Positions 1 to 12,114 of a stretch of DNA of 60,000 bases are shown in pieces. The stretch spans positions 539,528 to 599,527 of the forward strand of contig NC_045140.1 of NCBI RefSeq assembly GCF_008831285.2, written 5' to 3'. Origin of the DNA: Nymphaea colorata (Eukaryota > Streptophyta > Magnoliopsida > Nymphaeales > Nymphaeaceae). A program made the translations under genes and the position numbers. Under the pieces are notes generated by a model. The model did not search any database. It saw only the letters and a program-made list of their open reading frames with translations, and was not told the DNA's origin. How positions within the stretch are numbered: the first letter of the stretch is position 1; the number at the start of each line of letters is the position of its first letter.

Positions 1-1436
1 AATTGGAGGAGGAATTACTTAATTTGCGACAGGGTGACCAAAGTCTTGCTTAGTACTTCGCTTCGATCAAGTCAATCTATGAAAGACTTAAAGCTTTGCG
101 TCCTCCATGTCCCACATATCGCAAGACTCATGGTGAACAGTCTATGGTGGCAAAGTTTCTACAAGGTCTCTCTCCCGAATATGTAGTAACAAAGGCGCAG
201 ATGTTGACTGGAGCAGAAATTCCTGACCTAGCTGAAGCTTACAACAGACTCAGTCGTCTTGCTGTCACTCTTCCTCCGCCTTCCACTGATGCTATTGCCT
301 CTGCCTTGGTAGCTTCAAGAGGCCGTGGATGTGGTTTCTCCAAGGAAAGGGACATAGGTCGAGGGTCAGGAGGAGGCCGTGGACGTAGTTTCTCCAAGGG
401 GAGGGGCATAGGTCGAGAGTCAGGAGGAGGTCGTGGGAGATTTCAGTGCACCTACTGTGAGAAAATAGAGCATTTGAAAGACAGATGTTGGGATAAGCAT
501 GGTTGTCCTTTCGCTATACCCTGTTGCATAGCAGGTAAGAATTCATTACAGTCTCCTATTGGATTTGATATAGAGTTGTTTCTTCAAAAACACTTTGTGA
601 CCAAATATCTTGGTCAACTACGATATTTCTTGAGAATAGAGGTTACTCGCAACAGCGAAAGTGTAGTTCTCTCTCAACGGAAATATGTTATTGATTTATT
701 GTAGGATACCGGAACGCTAGGAGCTAAACCAACCAATCTACCTATGAATCTACACATACATCTTAATGATGACCAATCAGAATTAGTGCATTATCGATCA
801 TACAGATCTCTTATTGGGAAGCTCATCTATGTTACTGTGACCAGACCAGATATTAGCTTTGTAGTGGGGAAGCTAAGTCAATTTATGGAAAGACCTAGGA
901 AAGTTCATTGGGATGCAACTTCAATGGCAGTCAAATATTTGAAATCGTCTCCAGGCAAAGGACTTTTGTTCAAAAAATGTAAGACCTTGGAAGTGGAAGT
1001 CTATAGTGATGCTAACTATGCTGGCTCAATTGAAAATAAGAAGTCTACCACAGGATTCTATGTATTTGTGGGAGACAAAAAGCAAGGTGTGGTGTCAAGA
1101 TCTAGTGAATCTGAATACAGAGTTATGGCTCAAACTGCGCTGAAATGACTTGAACTAAATCTATGCTATCTAGCCTAACCCATAAAGATGTATTGTGACA
1201 ATCGAGCAGCCACATATATTACAAACAATCCAGTTTTTTATGAGAGAACTAAACATATTAAAGTGGATTGTCATTACATTCAGAATCTTGTTCAAAGAGG
1301 AACCATAGCCACTATTCATGTATCATCAGAAGATCAAGCTGCAGATGTCTTCACCAAAGCTCTTCCTATTGGTGATTTCTCTAGATGTTGTGACAAACTG
1401 AGCATGATTAATATGTATGATCCAACTTGAGAGGAG
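1..1436 (+). mobile_element. Ty1/copia retrotransposon, decayed and internally deleted coding region
   Basis: Three reading frames on the plus strand are pieces of one copia polyprotein. The frame at 96-704 carries a gag tail: two copies of an 18-residue Gly/Arg-rich repeat, then a CCHC zinc knuckle (C-x2-C-x4-H-x4-C, starting CTYCEK). It then jumps directly to the end of the reverse transcriptase (LRYFLRIEVTRN). Protease, integrase and most of the reverse transcriptase are therefore missing, so this is an internal deletion. The frames at 744-1148 (RT end and RNase H, with RPDISFVVGKLSQF and YSDANYAGS) and 1188-1430 (RNase H end, with [17 protein letters not shown] and DVFTKALP) are separated by stop codons. 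The element is non-functional. Its 5' part lies outside the window. The family assignment is firm, the lineage within copia is not. Confidence 0.9.
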
Positions 1437-1628
1437 TGTTGAATTAGAAGACTTTAAGTTTGTAGGTGGTTCTTTGCAATATTTAATAGTTAGGAGTTCT
1501 CTTTAAACATTCCTCTATTTTCGGTTGATGTAATTTGTAAACCTCTCTTCTACCCCAATCTCTTTATTATGGAGATTAGGTTAGTAAATGAATTAACGAT
1601 TCTCTCTCTTAGACTGCCAGCTGTAACA
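1437..1628 (+). repeat. Probable 3' LTR of the copia remnant
   Basis: Directly after the RNase H frame comes a purine-rich tract (GAGAGGAG, 1429-1436), then TGTTGAATTAGAAG, the usual start of copia LTRs. The segment has the usual ending, with a CT-rich stretch before CTGTAACA near 1628. No second LTR is present for comparison because the 5' end is outside the window, so the right boundary is an estimate. Confidence 0.5.
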
Positions 1629-1936
1629 ATTCAGATGGACACGAGAATTATCAACATTTACCAAGAAAACACACTTCATAAATCTGAAAAATGCATGCCA
1701 CCCACTTTATACAAAACATGGAGCCCACCAAGGAAGACAACCCTACAAACACGACCCTCTAGTATATTTACTAGTTATCCTGAGCTCAATTTGTTGAACA
1801 CTGCTTACAGGTTACATATGAGAACTTGCCACCTATGGGCAGAAAACATTGATTTAGAGCTAGATTTACACATGAGATATCGATTTACAGTTGAAGAAAG
1901 AGGGGATTTCAATTTACACCACCAAAGGTATAAAAC

Positions 1937-2211
1937 TAGGTATGGGCATTGGGCTAGCCCAAATGCCCAAAACCCAAGCCCGGGCCCGGCCCGATGCCCG
2001 AAACCCAAGCCTAGGGCCTGGACTGGTTAAAATAAAGAATATTTTTTAAATAAGAATATAAAATACATTTTTAATAATAAAATATATATTATTAATAAAA
2101 TAAAAATAATATTAAAAACTTATCGAGCCGAATCGAGCCCTGTCGGGCCGGTATTTTCGGGCCCAATCGGGCCAGGTACCCATCGGGTATCCAGCCCAAT
2201 GCCCACCTCTA
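1937..2211. mobile_element. hAT-type MITE (275 bp) with an 8-bp target-site duplication
   Basis: The ends are inverted repeats: TAGGTATGGGCATTGGGCT at the left and, read from the other strand, TAGAGGTGGGCATTGGGCT at the right. The 8-bp sequence TATAAAAC is repeated exactly on both sides (1929-1936 and 2212-2219), the duplication size expected of hAT elements. Inside, GGCCC-rich arms flank an AT-rich core. There is no coding capacity, so this is a non-autonomous element. Diverged relatives lie at 12115-12190 and about 15945-16235. Confidence 0.85.
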
Positions 2212-2219
2212 TATAAAAC

Positions 2220-3262
2220 CTTCCACTTTTACGATAGATTTCTACTGCTTTTAAAGATTGACTTCAAATAACCCCCAGTGACAAAGGTGCACATAGGTGA
2301 AGTTAAATAATCAACTGAAAATCATTTGTAAGTTGTAACTATCACAAAAAAAGGCTTATCAGTAGGGGTCGCTCAGCCAAAACACCATTTAGCCGAGGCA
2401 CATCAGAATGTTGCTCCGTGCACTGACAAATCAATATCAGTGCCAGCATTAGAAATCTATGTACATGACTAATGCTTTAAAAGTAAAAAAAAAAAAAAAA
2501 AAACTAGAAAAGATATGAAAGAAGCATCAATGGACTATGGTGAGCCCTCGTCGATGAGGTTAATGAGAATGATGTTAAGCTCCCTGTTTTTTATCCTGCA
2601 AATGCTAGCGTAAGAACATATGGATATGGCTAGTTTTTAACAGAAAGACAAACAAGTCTTGTGGCAAAACACCCAGTGGCAGGTTGAGTGTTTCGGACTC
2701 AATCAAAAGTTTTTTTTTCCTCCTTATACTGCTTCATTTTTTCAAAACGAGTCCCAAACATATGATCAGACAGGCACAAAATGAAGTTGGGAGATGATTA
2801 TTACCAACCTCATTCCATTTCTAGGATACGACAAATGCAATTATTTCTATAGAATTTGGATATAAAATACCCTCTTATAATCAGTTGAGAGGCAAAAGTC
2901 TTGATGCAGATGTCAAAGAGGGTAAAAACATAATTGAGATTAAGTTGGAAAGATACAGCCACAGGTGTGAGAAATGTCAAATAACAATTCACAGCAAGAA
3001 GATAAAGAGAGAAGAAACGAAAGGCAAGAATGTCAGACGTCCTAATGTGGGAAACGGTGACGATATGTGCATAATTTGAACTTGAATTTTCTGCTTGCCA
3101 ATAAAGTATTCTCATTTCTCTTGATGAAAAAGTTCTTATCTTATAACTATCTATTTTCACAAGAAATGAAATCCCATAAACAACAGAAAGCTCTTTTGGT
3201 GTATACAAAGAACATATTGTGATTGGGAATGAATCAAATAAAGGAAATAGTTTTGAGCCTAC
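2220..3262. other. Sequence downstream of the last visible 2-isopropylmalate synthase exon; no exon recognised
   Basis: The minus strand continues past the splice donor of synthase exon 10 (GT at 3262-3261). I searched it for the next expected conserved peptide of plant enzymes (of the type TLLEYS...EGIDA) and found nothing. A poly(A) run is present near 2486-2504. The stretch is either the beginning of a long last intron or sequence foreign to the gene. Confidence 0.5.
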
Positions 3263-6200
3263 CTGTACAATGCTATCAATAGCTTTATATGCTGCATCTA
3301 CAGGGCCTGTGCCAACTGCACATGCTACATGTCTTGCACCATCAGGTCCAACTAATTTAACAGTTCCTGTTGAAAGACCCAAGGTTCCACAAGTAACCTG
3401 CATTATAGAAATCATCAGCAACAAGCATCTTGTGATGGGAAAAGTACGGGATAAGATAAAATATATTATACCTGTACATTCTCCAGAGACCAAATTGTTT
3501 GAGGCTGGAAGATTTCATCAGAAACTAATGCTTCTATATCTTCATCACTTAGATGCTGTAATTAACACAAGGGTTTACTTTGACTAAGAAAAGAGAAAAT
3601 AAGAATAATATCTAATAGCAAAATGATACAAAATCAAGGATAGTTGAACATGATCACTTTTTACGAAAATAGAAAATGAACAAAATTTGAAAGAATTGTA
3701 TTATATGCATGTTTGATCTTTCAATTTTTACAACAACATACAATGCAAATATAAAAAGCACATCTTTCGATCCTCAATGCAGGAAGGACCAGGAATTAGC
3801 CATGCCAACAATATAAACTGGTAGTTGAATGTGCTGATTCCAGCAAATATGCAAGTATGCTAAGAGAGTTCTGCTGTCAGCAGAACACAAGTACCTGGTT
3901 TGGTACATTGGAAGAGAAAATGATTGATAGTCAGAGAACAGCCAGTAGCCCGTGTCTGTGTGCGTAGGAGTGACTGGAGCATTGCCAGCTAAACTATCTC
4001 TATTGAAATATGACAATCAAGATCCATAATTTTGTTTAATATTTTTTCAAATCTAACACCATAGCCATGTTTGCTAGAGTCTGTTTCCCAAGGATAAATA
4101 CTTGAAAAAATTTTATTTTAATGCAGAATTATGATTTTTTGAGCTCCAAACATTGATGAATCTTTTAGGCACTTGACTTTTAAGTATTTATAAAAACCTA
4201 TATATGCCGCATGTAATCAAGTAATCTACGTAACCTAGTCAAAATCTTACCGAGCGTCCCAACTGCCAAAATAATATAAACCAGCAGGATAGTAAGAAGT
4301 CAAATATCCAGAACCACAGTCTTTCTCAAAATCGCGGGGCTATTTCCAGACTACAATCCAGTGTGGCAGTATCATTAAGGTAGCAACCCATGTTTCCTGG
4401 GCAAGTGGGCTCCTTGCCTTCATTTTGTCCATGCTTCTGTCTCAAATTGCATGCATCTTTCTGTCATGGTGATAAACCTGTTTGTATATTTTACATTTTG
4501 CAAATATGGTCCATTACTGTATCTGTGCTTCATAAGCATCTCTATGTACACAAAATACTAACAAACACATTTTCCATGTCCACACTTCCCTTAAGGTAGA
4601 GATGAGACAATATAACTGATGAAAAAATTGGGGATAAATATCCAAATTGAACTCAATTGAAAAAATGAAGATAAAGATGCTAAAGAGTTGTCTCTTTTTG
4701 CACAAACCTTCTTCTTCTCAGCCACAGTTTTGAAACGCCAGAAGACATCATCCAATTCTTTCCCATCTAATTCTATACCAAGCTGGGGAGGAAGGCCACA
4801 ACTTATAAGTTCAAGATATACTAATTAACTGCTCAAAACAACCTTCAAATGTGATAAGAGGAAGAAAGAAGATGGAAGTGAAAAAGATAACTTGCATACC
4901 TGTATAAGTTTAGACCTCAAAGCATGACGCCCACTATTCCAAAATTAAACAAAAAGTGAAATTTTAGAAAAGCACACAAAGCAGCATTATAATGAGTAAC
5001 AAGCCAGGCCAAACCAAAGCATAAAAACTGGCAGCTGTAGATATGTGGGAACAAAAAAGTTTGACAGCTCTATAAAGGGACAGTTTTGTTGAAGGATTGA
5101 CAGGTCATTTAAAATCAAATTGAAAAGGTAATTTGAAGTTACTGTGAGCCCTTTTTAGCACACAAATTGAACAACCAAACAAATGTAGGGGCTTCCAAGG
5201 TGTACATAGAGGCACCAATAGTAAGCCAAGCAAAAGAGACCACACAAAAGTGCTGGATGCTCAACATGACTGTGCACAGACGGACACAGAGAGGGAGCAT
5301 AACACGTAAACATTCAGACTTTTTTCTTCAGTTTTTGTTTTTAACAAGATGAAACTACACCGAGGAAGTGAGACTTAGTCGCACTCCAGGTAGCACAAAA
5401 CCCCATCACTAGCACCCTCATCTCCAGCAGTGCCCATGAGATTTAGACTTGAAGTGCGTTTGTGATAGCCAAAGCCCAACCACGTTGGGGTTACAAAATT
5501 CAGACACGAAGATTTGTAAGTATATATGCTAACTGCTTATGTCTGTTCCTTCTGTTAATTTAGGAATCGTGTACATCAAAAACAAAACACACGCCTCTTT
5601 ACAAGGATAGAATGCAATAGTACTCAAAAGTTATTAGTAACATTTGATTAGTGAATAGAATAAATCATCTGCCACCTGGAGGTGCATAGTTCATAAAAGT
5701 CTGCAGGCTTGTCTAAATAGGATCAGAATCCAAAGGTGCTTCATTTAGCGAAATGGACACTAATATTATCATCCATAATTTCCCCGCACTAAAAGTGTAT
5801 GTCAACTGCTAATGAAACTTTTATCAATAAAAAAAGTATCTGTTCCAGGAGGCTGGAGTCTGTCTAGGAATCGTGTCCATAAACAAAAAAACAAAAACAA
5901 AAAGAGGGAAAAAAAAACCACTTTTAAGGACTAAATGCAAGACGTTCTATCCATGCCACTCTTGCATTAAACGTGACAAAAGTATTATGTTTTAAGTAGT
6001 TAAACAACTAAACCATTTGCCACCTTTAGGTGCTTAGTTCATGGAAGCCTGCCCAGGTAACCTAGTCTGAGACTCTGAATATGACCAAAATCCAGAAGTA
6101 AATCCATTAGCAAAATAGAAACTAATATCAACATCCATTACTTCCCCATTTTAATCTCTAAGTTCAGTGTTTTCTTGCTTCTGGAAAATCTTGTATAGGA

Positions 6201-9200
6201 AAAACAAGAATGACTTCAGATATCCAAGATACAGTGGATTCAACACAGTAGTATCTGATTTCTGAATTCATTCATTCATGAGCTATATCTCTACAAAGAG
6301 AATCTGCAAAGAAGCTAGCAGTTATTGAGAGCCATGGAACTTCATAATCATAGAATACTATGATGAGCAAGGTGGTAAGAGGAAAGTACATTGAATATAG
6401 ATATAAAGAAGAGAGGAGATTATAAGCCATGCAAATCAAATACATAGAAGAAAGACAACAGCACCCTTAATACTACAAAAAGTTGTTAACCATTTATCTG
6501 TGCATACCATAATAATTAAAAAAAAAAAGGAATTATACCTAAGCTTTCCCAGAACAATACCAGATTCATCAGATCGAGACAGTCCAATGTCTTCAGGGGA
6601 CATTATTTCATATGTACCTTTGTGTTTCAGCATTCCATCCTGTAAGCGGACAAAGCAAAAAATAAGAATCTACTTTTATGAGTACCACTATGTGCCCCAA
6701 TATGAAGATGACACAGATAATCAGACCTCAAATTGACAGAACCAAGAAACGAAAGATGTGTGCGCATCTGCAAAAGAGAGAGAGAGAGACTTGACTTTTT
6801 TCTTTTGACCTTCATACAAGTGAATTTCTTGGCCCATCAACATGAGAAACATAATTTTGAATTTCCAGATCTTCCGAATGGTTTCTAAAGTACATCCAGG
6901 TGTTCTAATAAACATGTAACTTCATGCAGCTCCACTTATGGCTGTTAGATCTTCTTGCCCAGATTTTATTCACCATGAGAAAGGAGATAACAGGAGAGGA
7001 GATCTCCTTGATAGTACCAAGGCAGCCTCAAACTGTCTGGGCAAGACCTAATCTCATTAAATCATTAATCAGGAATCCACAAGACTTAAAAATACATGAG
7101 ATCTTCCAACATAACAAGAGTGCCCCCAGGTACACGTTGGGATTGTCTAACACAACATGACTCTCATTAGTTGGATACGATCTACATCAAAATAGAAACA
7201 GGAAACATCCATTCACTGGCCTAGGTAATACTGAAAATTGCCACACCATATCGGTCAATGAACTAAGGGAATTGAGTAAAGCTACTAACCAAATATACAT
7301 GGATCCAGATCTAGCTTATCTTGTAGACAAACACTTAATAAATTTAAGAAAAGAAATACAGAATCAAATTCAGTTTGATTCCACTCTGCACTGCAGTATA
7401 AGTATAGCTCAAAGCCTCAAACCATAAATCCTACAAGTCAATAACTTAAGGCTTTAACTTGTGATGCAAGGATTTAACACATGCCTGGTGAATTCCACTT
7501 TCATGAGCGAAAGCATTGGCCCCAACAATTGCCTTATGAGGTTGAACAGTCAGACCAGAATATTGCATAACCTGTACTGACGCCACAGCAAAAATCTCAT
7601 GTCATAGGAATCAGCATAATGAAATTTCCCTTTCCAGTATCTGTTTGAACATACCATCTTGCTAGCCATAGTGATGTGTTTGGTGTTGATCCCAGTATAA
7701 AGTCCTCCCAACTGTTCTTTACCTCGGCATCTTAAGGTCATAACCACCTATGAGTAAGACCAACAGAAGCATAAACAAAAAAAGCAGCCAAAAGAAAACC
7801 TAAATAGATCCACTTAGAAAAAAGACTGCCCTAGAAATTCAATTATTTTTTGTGGTACAAAGAGCTCCATCATTTTCAAAAGCAAAAAAGAAATGAAGAT
7901 AGCATTCTTCCATTTACAATATCAGCATCTTTGCACCAAGCCATCAAGACAAATACAAAGATCAAAAAAGTTCAAATCAGCAGCATATTATCACAAAAAG
8001 GACCTTCGTACAATGGTGAAAGTTCACAAGAAATAACCACTAAAGTGAACTTAGATGCTTGGATGTCAAGCCTTGCAAACATGGTTAATGAAATCCCAAG
8101 TACATAATTTGTATCATGCATCCTGTCGATATATATGCATGTATCATTAAAACCCACCTCTTCAAGTGAAGCATTCCCAGCTCGTTCACCAATTCCATTA
8201 ATAGTAACCTCTAATTGCCTTGCTCCAGCATAAGCACCCTAGATTAGGATAACTCAAGCTATTAGTTCAAAAGGAGCATCATATATTTCCACAATGAATT
8301 TAAGTCTTCTATCTGGCAACCATAAGAAACTGTGTACCGCTAAGGTGTTTGCTGTGGCCAGGCCAAGATCGTTTTGGCAATGAGTAGAAATAATCACATT
8401 GTCAATTGCAGGGGTGTTGCTCTTAATATCAGAGATCAGCTTTCCAAATTCATTGGGCAAATTGTAGCCAACTGTGTCAGGAATGTTAAGGGTCGTTGCC
8501 CCAGCCTTGATGACCTCACCAAGGACAAGATAAAGAAACTCCCTATCAGATCTGAACAGAAGGACATAACAGAAACACAAATCAACCGCGGGCAGAAGAC
8601 TATAGACACTGGATAAGGTGAAAATGAAATTAAAAGAAATAAACTCATCCTGTACCTTGGAATGCATGCATGTGCACGTGCATAGTCATGAAGCACATAC
8701 AGACTTGCACACACATGAAACATGTTCCATAGAAGACTTTTCAATCCCATTCACAAAGGTTTTTTACTAAGGTAGGTTTTTTTCCCTTAACTAATTGGGT
8801 GTGTTGTAGAACATAAACTTCTGCTTCTTTAGAAATTGAACAGATAAACCAAATCGTGAAGTAATGGTTGAGAGGGATAGCATGACAGGAAAAGGTCAAG
8901 TTAATACAAACAAAGTATGAGCTCCAGCAAATGTTACCCGCAAGAAGATCAACGTTACAAGAAAGAGACCTACAATAGAGAGAAGAGAGAGGTTCCAGCA
9001 CTTTTACGAGAACAAAGGTCTCCTTATTCCCCAAGATCAATCTCTAATTCTAATTACTAAATGCCATTTTCTTGACGTAACTGGTAGTGGTTTTGGAAAC
9101 TACAGAAGATGATTTGTAAGCTGGATAAGTTGCAAAAAATTCACGGATAGCTGCCTTTATGGGAACTTCGTTCTCAAATGAGGTTGCATTTGTTCAAACT

Positions 9201-10564
9201 TCAAACTTCAAAATAAGGTGCAAAATTATGCCTATACTCAAAGACATGACATGCCCAACAGTTTATCAAATGATTCTCCTTTTCTATTGCTTCGGTTGCA
9301 GGTCTCTGCGAGGTCGAGCTATATTTTGGGGTGTTGGACCCTCCCGAAGGCTAAAGTAATCCGTTCCACATTACGAGATGACATTTTGACACAAGATCTG
9401 CAAAGGAGTTTGATTTATTTTTCCTAGCAAAGACTGTCCGTGTGAGGCTCAAGAGGATTCGTTGATGCATCTAATTTTGGAGCATATTTCTTTCAGAGTG
9501 TACTCAAGTGATGCTCAGAGATACTTTGTTTAGCTGTTGAACGTGAACGCTTTGCCCATGACCTCTTTTTGGGCATCCAGAATTTAATTGTAGTAGATTT
9601 TCGACCTTCTTCTGGAGATGCTGGATCATAAGTACCTGGTGAAAAACCTGAGACAAGGGTCATGCTTGAACTTTTCAAGGACGATGCCGTGTGGAGGCAT
9701 CACTGATCATATTCTCTCCGCTGAGCGCTCTTGTCATTAAAGAAAGACAGGGGCATATCTGGCATTGCTATCTCCTATTTCTCATGATACACTGATTTGT
9801 TCGTATTCTGTTATCGTATGTAGTTGATGATCTAACCGACCAGCAGGCGAAATTTTACAGCTGTCATCAGTTCTAATGATTCGAAATGAGAACCGCGATT
9901 ACAAATGACGGCATTTTATCTACATATAGTAAGAGGGAATTTACCTTCCCGCATCTTCGGGGCTAAACTCGACGTCCTCGCACCCAAGGCTCCTTGCGAA
10001 AGCAACCATATTCCTGGCGATGTCCACCACCTCCTCCCTCGTCTTTTTGAGCTTGTACTTGAGGTGGATGTCGCTCGTAGCGATGAAGACATGGACGCGC
10101 GGGCGGAGAGCATGGCGGACGGCGTCCCAGGATGCCTCGATGTCCGGCCTGTTGCAGCGCGCCAGGCCGCAGATTACCGGAACGTAGCCATCGTCGGTGA
10201 CTGCGTTACCGACCTCACGGGCAATGGTTCGGACGGCTTCGAAATCATCCTTAGAGGCAATTGGGAAACCAGCTTCTATGATGTCGACGCCAAGCCGGGA
10301 GAGCTGCCTAGCGATGTCGAGCTTCTCCTTGCTGGTCATGGTGGCGCCGGGCGACTGCTCCCCATCGCGGAGGGTAGTATCGAATATGCGAACATAGTTG
10401 GGATCCGGAATGTGCGATGGGTAGTAGACCGGCCGGGACTGCGCAGCTGAGCAGCGGACGATGCCCGGCCGGAAGGCGGCGGCGAGCAGCTTCTGGTTTG
10501 GGGTGCCAACGACCCTGTAGGACCCATTACGGATGCAGTTAGGGTTTATGACTAATGAAGCCAT
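3263..10564 (-). CDS. IPMS: 2-isopropylmalate synthase, plastidic; ten exons, 3' end not in window
   Basis: Condenses acetyl-CoA with 2-oxoisovalerate, the first committed step of leucine biosynthesis in plastids. Exons (minus strand): 10564-9945, 8551-8338, 8238-8158, 7747-7655, 7571-7485, 6639-6539, 4933-4900, 4782-4708, 3555-3472 and 3397-3263. Together they encode 508 residues without a frame break. Residues 1 to about 40 look like a transit peptide. The catalytic barrel starts with [10 protein letters not shown] (61-70). [17 protein letters not shown] (262-278) is the second family signature, and HESGIHQDG precedes the linker domains. The last exon holds [14 protein letters not shown] and [11 protein letters not shown], the first part of the C-terminal leucine-binding domain. 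Plant enzymes run about 120 residues further; those exons are absent, so the gene is cut by the window edge or truly truncated. The start is the ATG at 10564. The first exon is markedly GC-richer than the rest. The closely related methylthioalkylmalate synthases lack the regulatory domain that begins here. Confidence 0.95.
5561..6160. repeat. Diverged tandem duplication inside synthase intron 6
   Basis: TAGGAATCGTGT occurs at 5561 and 5864. Each is followed by a similar stretch containing TGCCACCT, AGGTGC, AGTTCAT, AATCCA and a CCAT...TTCCCC end (5671-5783 and 6019-6143). The spacing drifts from about 300 to 360 bp because of indels. The units run about 5561-5790 and 5864-6155. No coding content is seen. 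Confidence 0.6.
6640..7484 (-). other. Non-canonical GC-AG intron (synthase intron 5)
   Basis: The exon ends ...CACCAG at 7485 and is followed by GCATGT (7484-7479), with no usable GT nearby. The intron ends TTACAG at 6640, followed by GATGGAATG. Joining at these sites gives [15 protein letters not shown], exactly the conserved family sequence, so GC must be the donor. The AG before GC gives strong pairing to U1, as is normal for GC donors. Confidence 0.85.
8552..9944 (-). other. Synthase intron 1, with an unexplained short open frame
   Basis: The 1.4-kb first intron holds no known element that I recognise. A 61-codon minus-strand frame at 9493-9678 has a protein-like, basic composition (a [17 protein letters not shown] stretch) and could be a fragment of an inserted gene or transposon. 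It has no recognised domain and I do not call it a gene. Confidence 0.4.
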
Positions 10565-10800
10565 GCTCGCTCCTCCTCCTGCTCTGCCGTCGGCGTTATT
10601 GAAATTGGTTCAGCGAGGCTGCCTGCCCTGTCCCGGATAGACGAAGAGGAAGAAGGGAAAGAGGGAGGGGACAGAGGAGGACAAATAAGAAAGGAAGGCC
10701 GTTCTTTGGGGGTGGTGGAGATGCGTATGAAGTAACTAGATGGATCCAGCCGCCTCTACGAGAAGATCGAATCGGCGGAACGGACTTTTTGCTTACAGCG
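10565..10800 (-). promoter_or_regulatory. Probable 5' leader and proximal promoter of the synthase gene
   Basis: This is the stretch immediately upstream of the ATG at 10564. Read in the gene's direction, it is CT-rich just before the start codon, which is common in plant 5' leaders. No clear TATA box was identified, so the transcription start is not placed. Confidence 0.35.
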
Positions 10801-11539
10801 AAAGATGACTCCACTCCACTCCACTTTCCACCTCAAACAAACGCTTCGGCTGCCTCGCCTCACTTTGTTCGCTACAGGCTTTGCTCGTTCCGGGGAGCGA
10901 GTACTTTATTAGGGTACGTCATGAGCAAAGCCCACAAACCAAGGGCTTTGCGTGTGCTTGGTGGGCATTTTTATGATGAGTTCATCTTAGATGAACAAGA
11001 AGCCGTTGTTGACATGACCTTCAAGTGCTGATTGAGATTAGAGAAGCATTTTTGACGATTTTTTGAATGAGTATCATCAATAAAAATTGCAAATTGATGT
11101 CCTTTACAGTCCAAAAAATGAACTATAAGGAAGTCAAAGAAAAGCCAGTGTGCTTAAGAGACTGATAGGCAAAGGCAAAGCTTTGCGAGTGTGCTTATGA
11201 AAAATGATGAGCTAATATAGAACTGGTATGCACTTTTTTTTTGAAAGCAAGAATGACATACAATTTCAATTGTCCATCAAAATGACAAGCTAATATAAAA
11301 ATGGTATGCACTTTTTTTGAAAACAAGAATGACATACCATTCTAATTGTCCATCAAACCTTGATGTCGTGAAAGTAAAAGTTGTTCCTGAAACTTGTGAA
11401 ACTAGTGCCTCTTCTATGGTTTTGACCATTTCATTACAGTGCCTGGGCCCAGACCAACAGAGATACTATGGACATGCTTCTCTTCCATAGGCACCTAATC
11501 GGCACCTATGGATGTTTTTTGCCTAAAGAAAATGGTAGG

Positions 11540-12000
11540 GGGCAAACTAGTTTTCACGCTCTCCCCAGTTTTTCTCAGCTTTCCCCGGAGAGGGATGTGA
11601 GTGATAATGGCCCCGTGAGTGAGAAGATTAATACCCGACAGTGAATCACTCTGTTTCAAGCAAGAGTTGGATCGGATCTACTAATGAAATAGAAATTCTT
11701 TCAAGTAGACTAACGACGGAACTCGGTGCCTCTCTCACTTGATTGATTTGACGTGGTTTCCTTTCTCATTTTGGATTCCTTCCGTCGCGATTCACCGGGG
11801 GAATGAAAAGAGTTGTGAGTTAAGGTCAAGCGAGTTATTTCCTTCCGTTCTAGGAAGGTGGGTCAGCAAGGTATCGGTATTCCCTTTTCTATTGTTATGG
11901 CAGTCGATGTCTCGGTGGATTTCTGCTTCGATAGATGTCCTTCGCTTCGTCAACTCCGCGTTGCGGCTTTGCACCGTCGTCTGAGTCCAACATGGCTGTC
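11540..12000. other. Possible mitochondrial DNA insert (NUMT)
   Basis: Base composition is more balanced than in the neighbouring spacer, without long A/T runs, and the texture resembles plant mitochondrial intergenic sequence. The short plus-strand frame 11739-11984 has no recognised domain. This is an impression from composition only. The region 13000-13290 looks similar. Confidence 0.3.
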
Positions 12001-12114
12001 TGTTTTCTTGTTTCTTTTTGTTTCGCGGTGAATAAACCTTGTCAAAACATGCAGGACCTTGCTTAATGAGCGAACCAAAAGCTAAGCCCAGATGGCCAGC
12101 AGGAAGTCTGCCTA

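Noticed and set aside
1569-2030. 153-codon plus-strand frame
   Set aside because: It crosses the copia LTR end and the GGCCC-rich MITE, and no protein family is recognisable.
2885-3587. Plus-strand frames opposite synthase exons 9-10
   Set aside because: Antisense of exon sequence and introns, with no independent conservation.
9905-10450. 181-codon plus-strand open frame
   Set aside because: It is the antisense shadow of the GC-rich first exon of 2-isopropylmalate synthase. The minus-strand frame has full family conservation.
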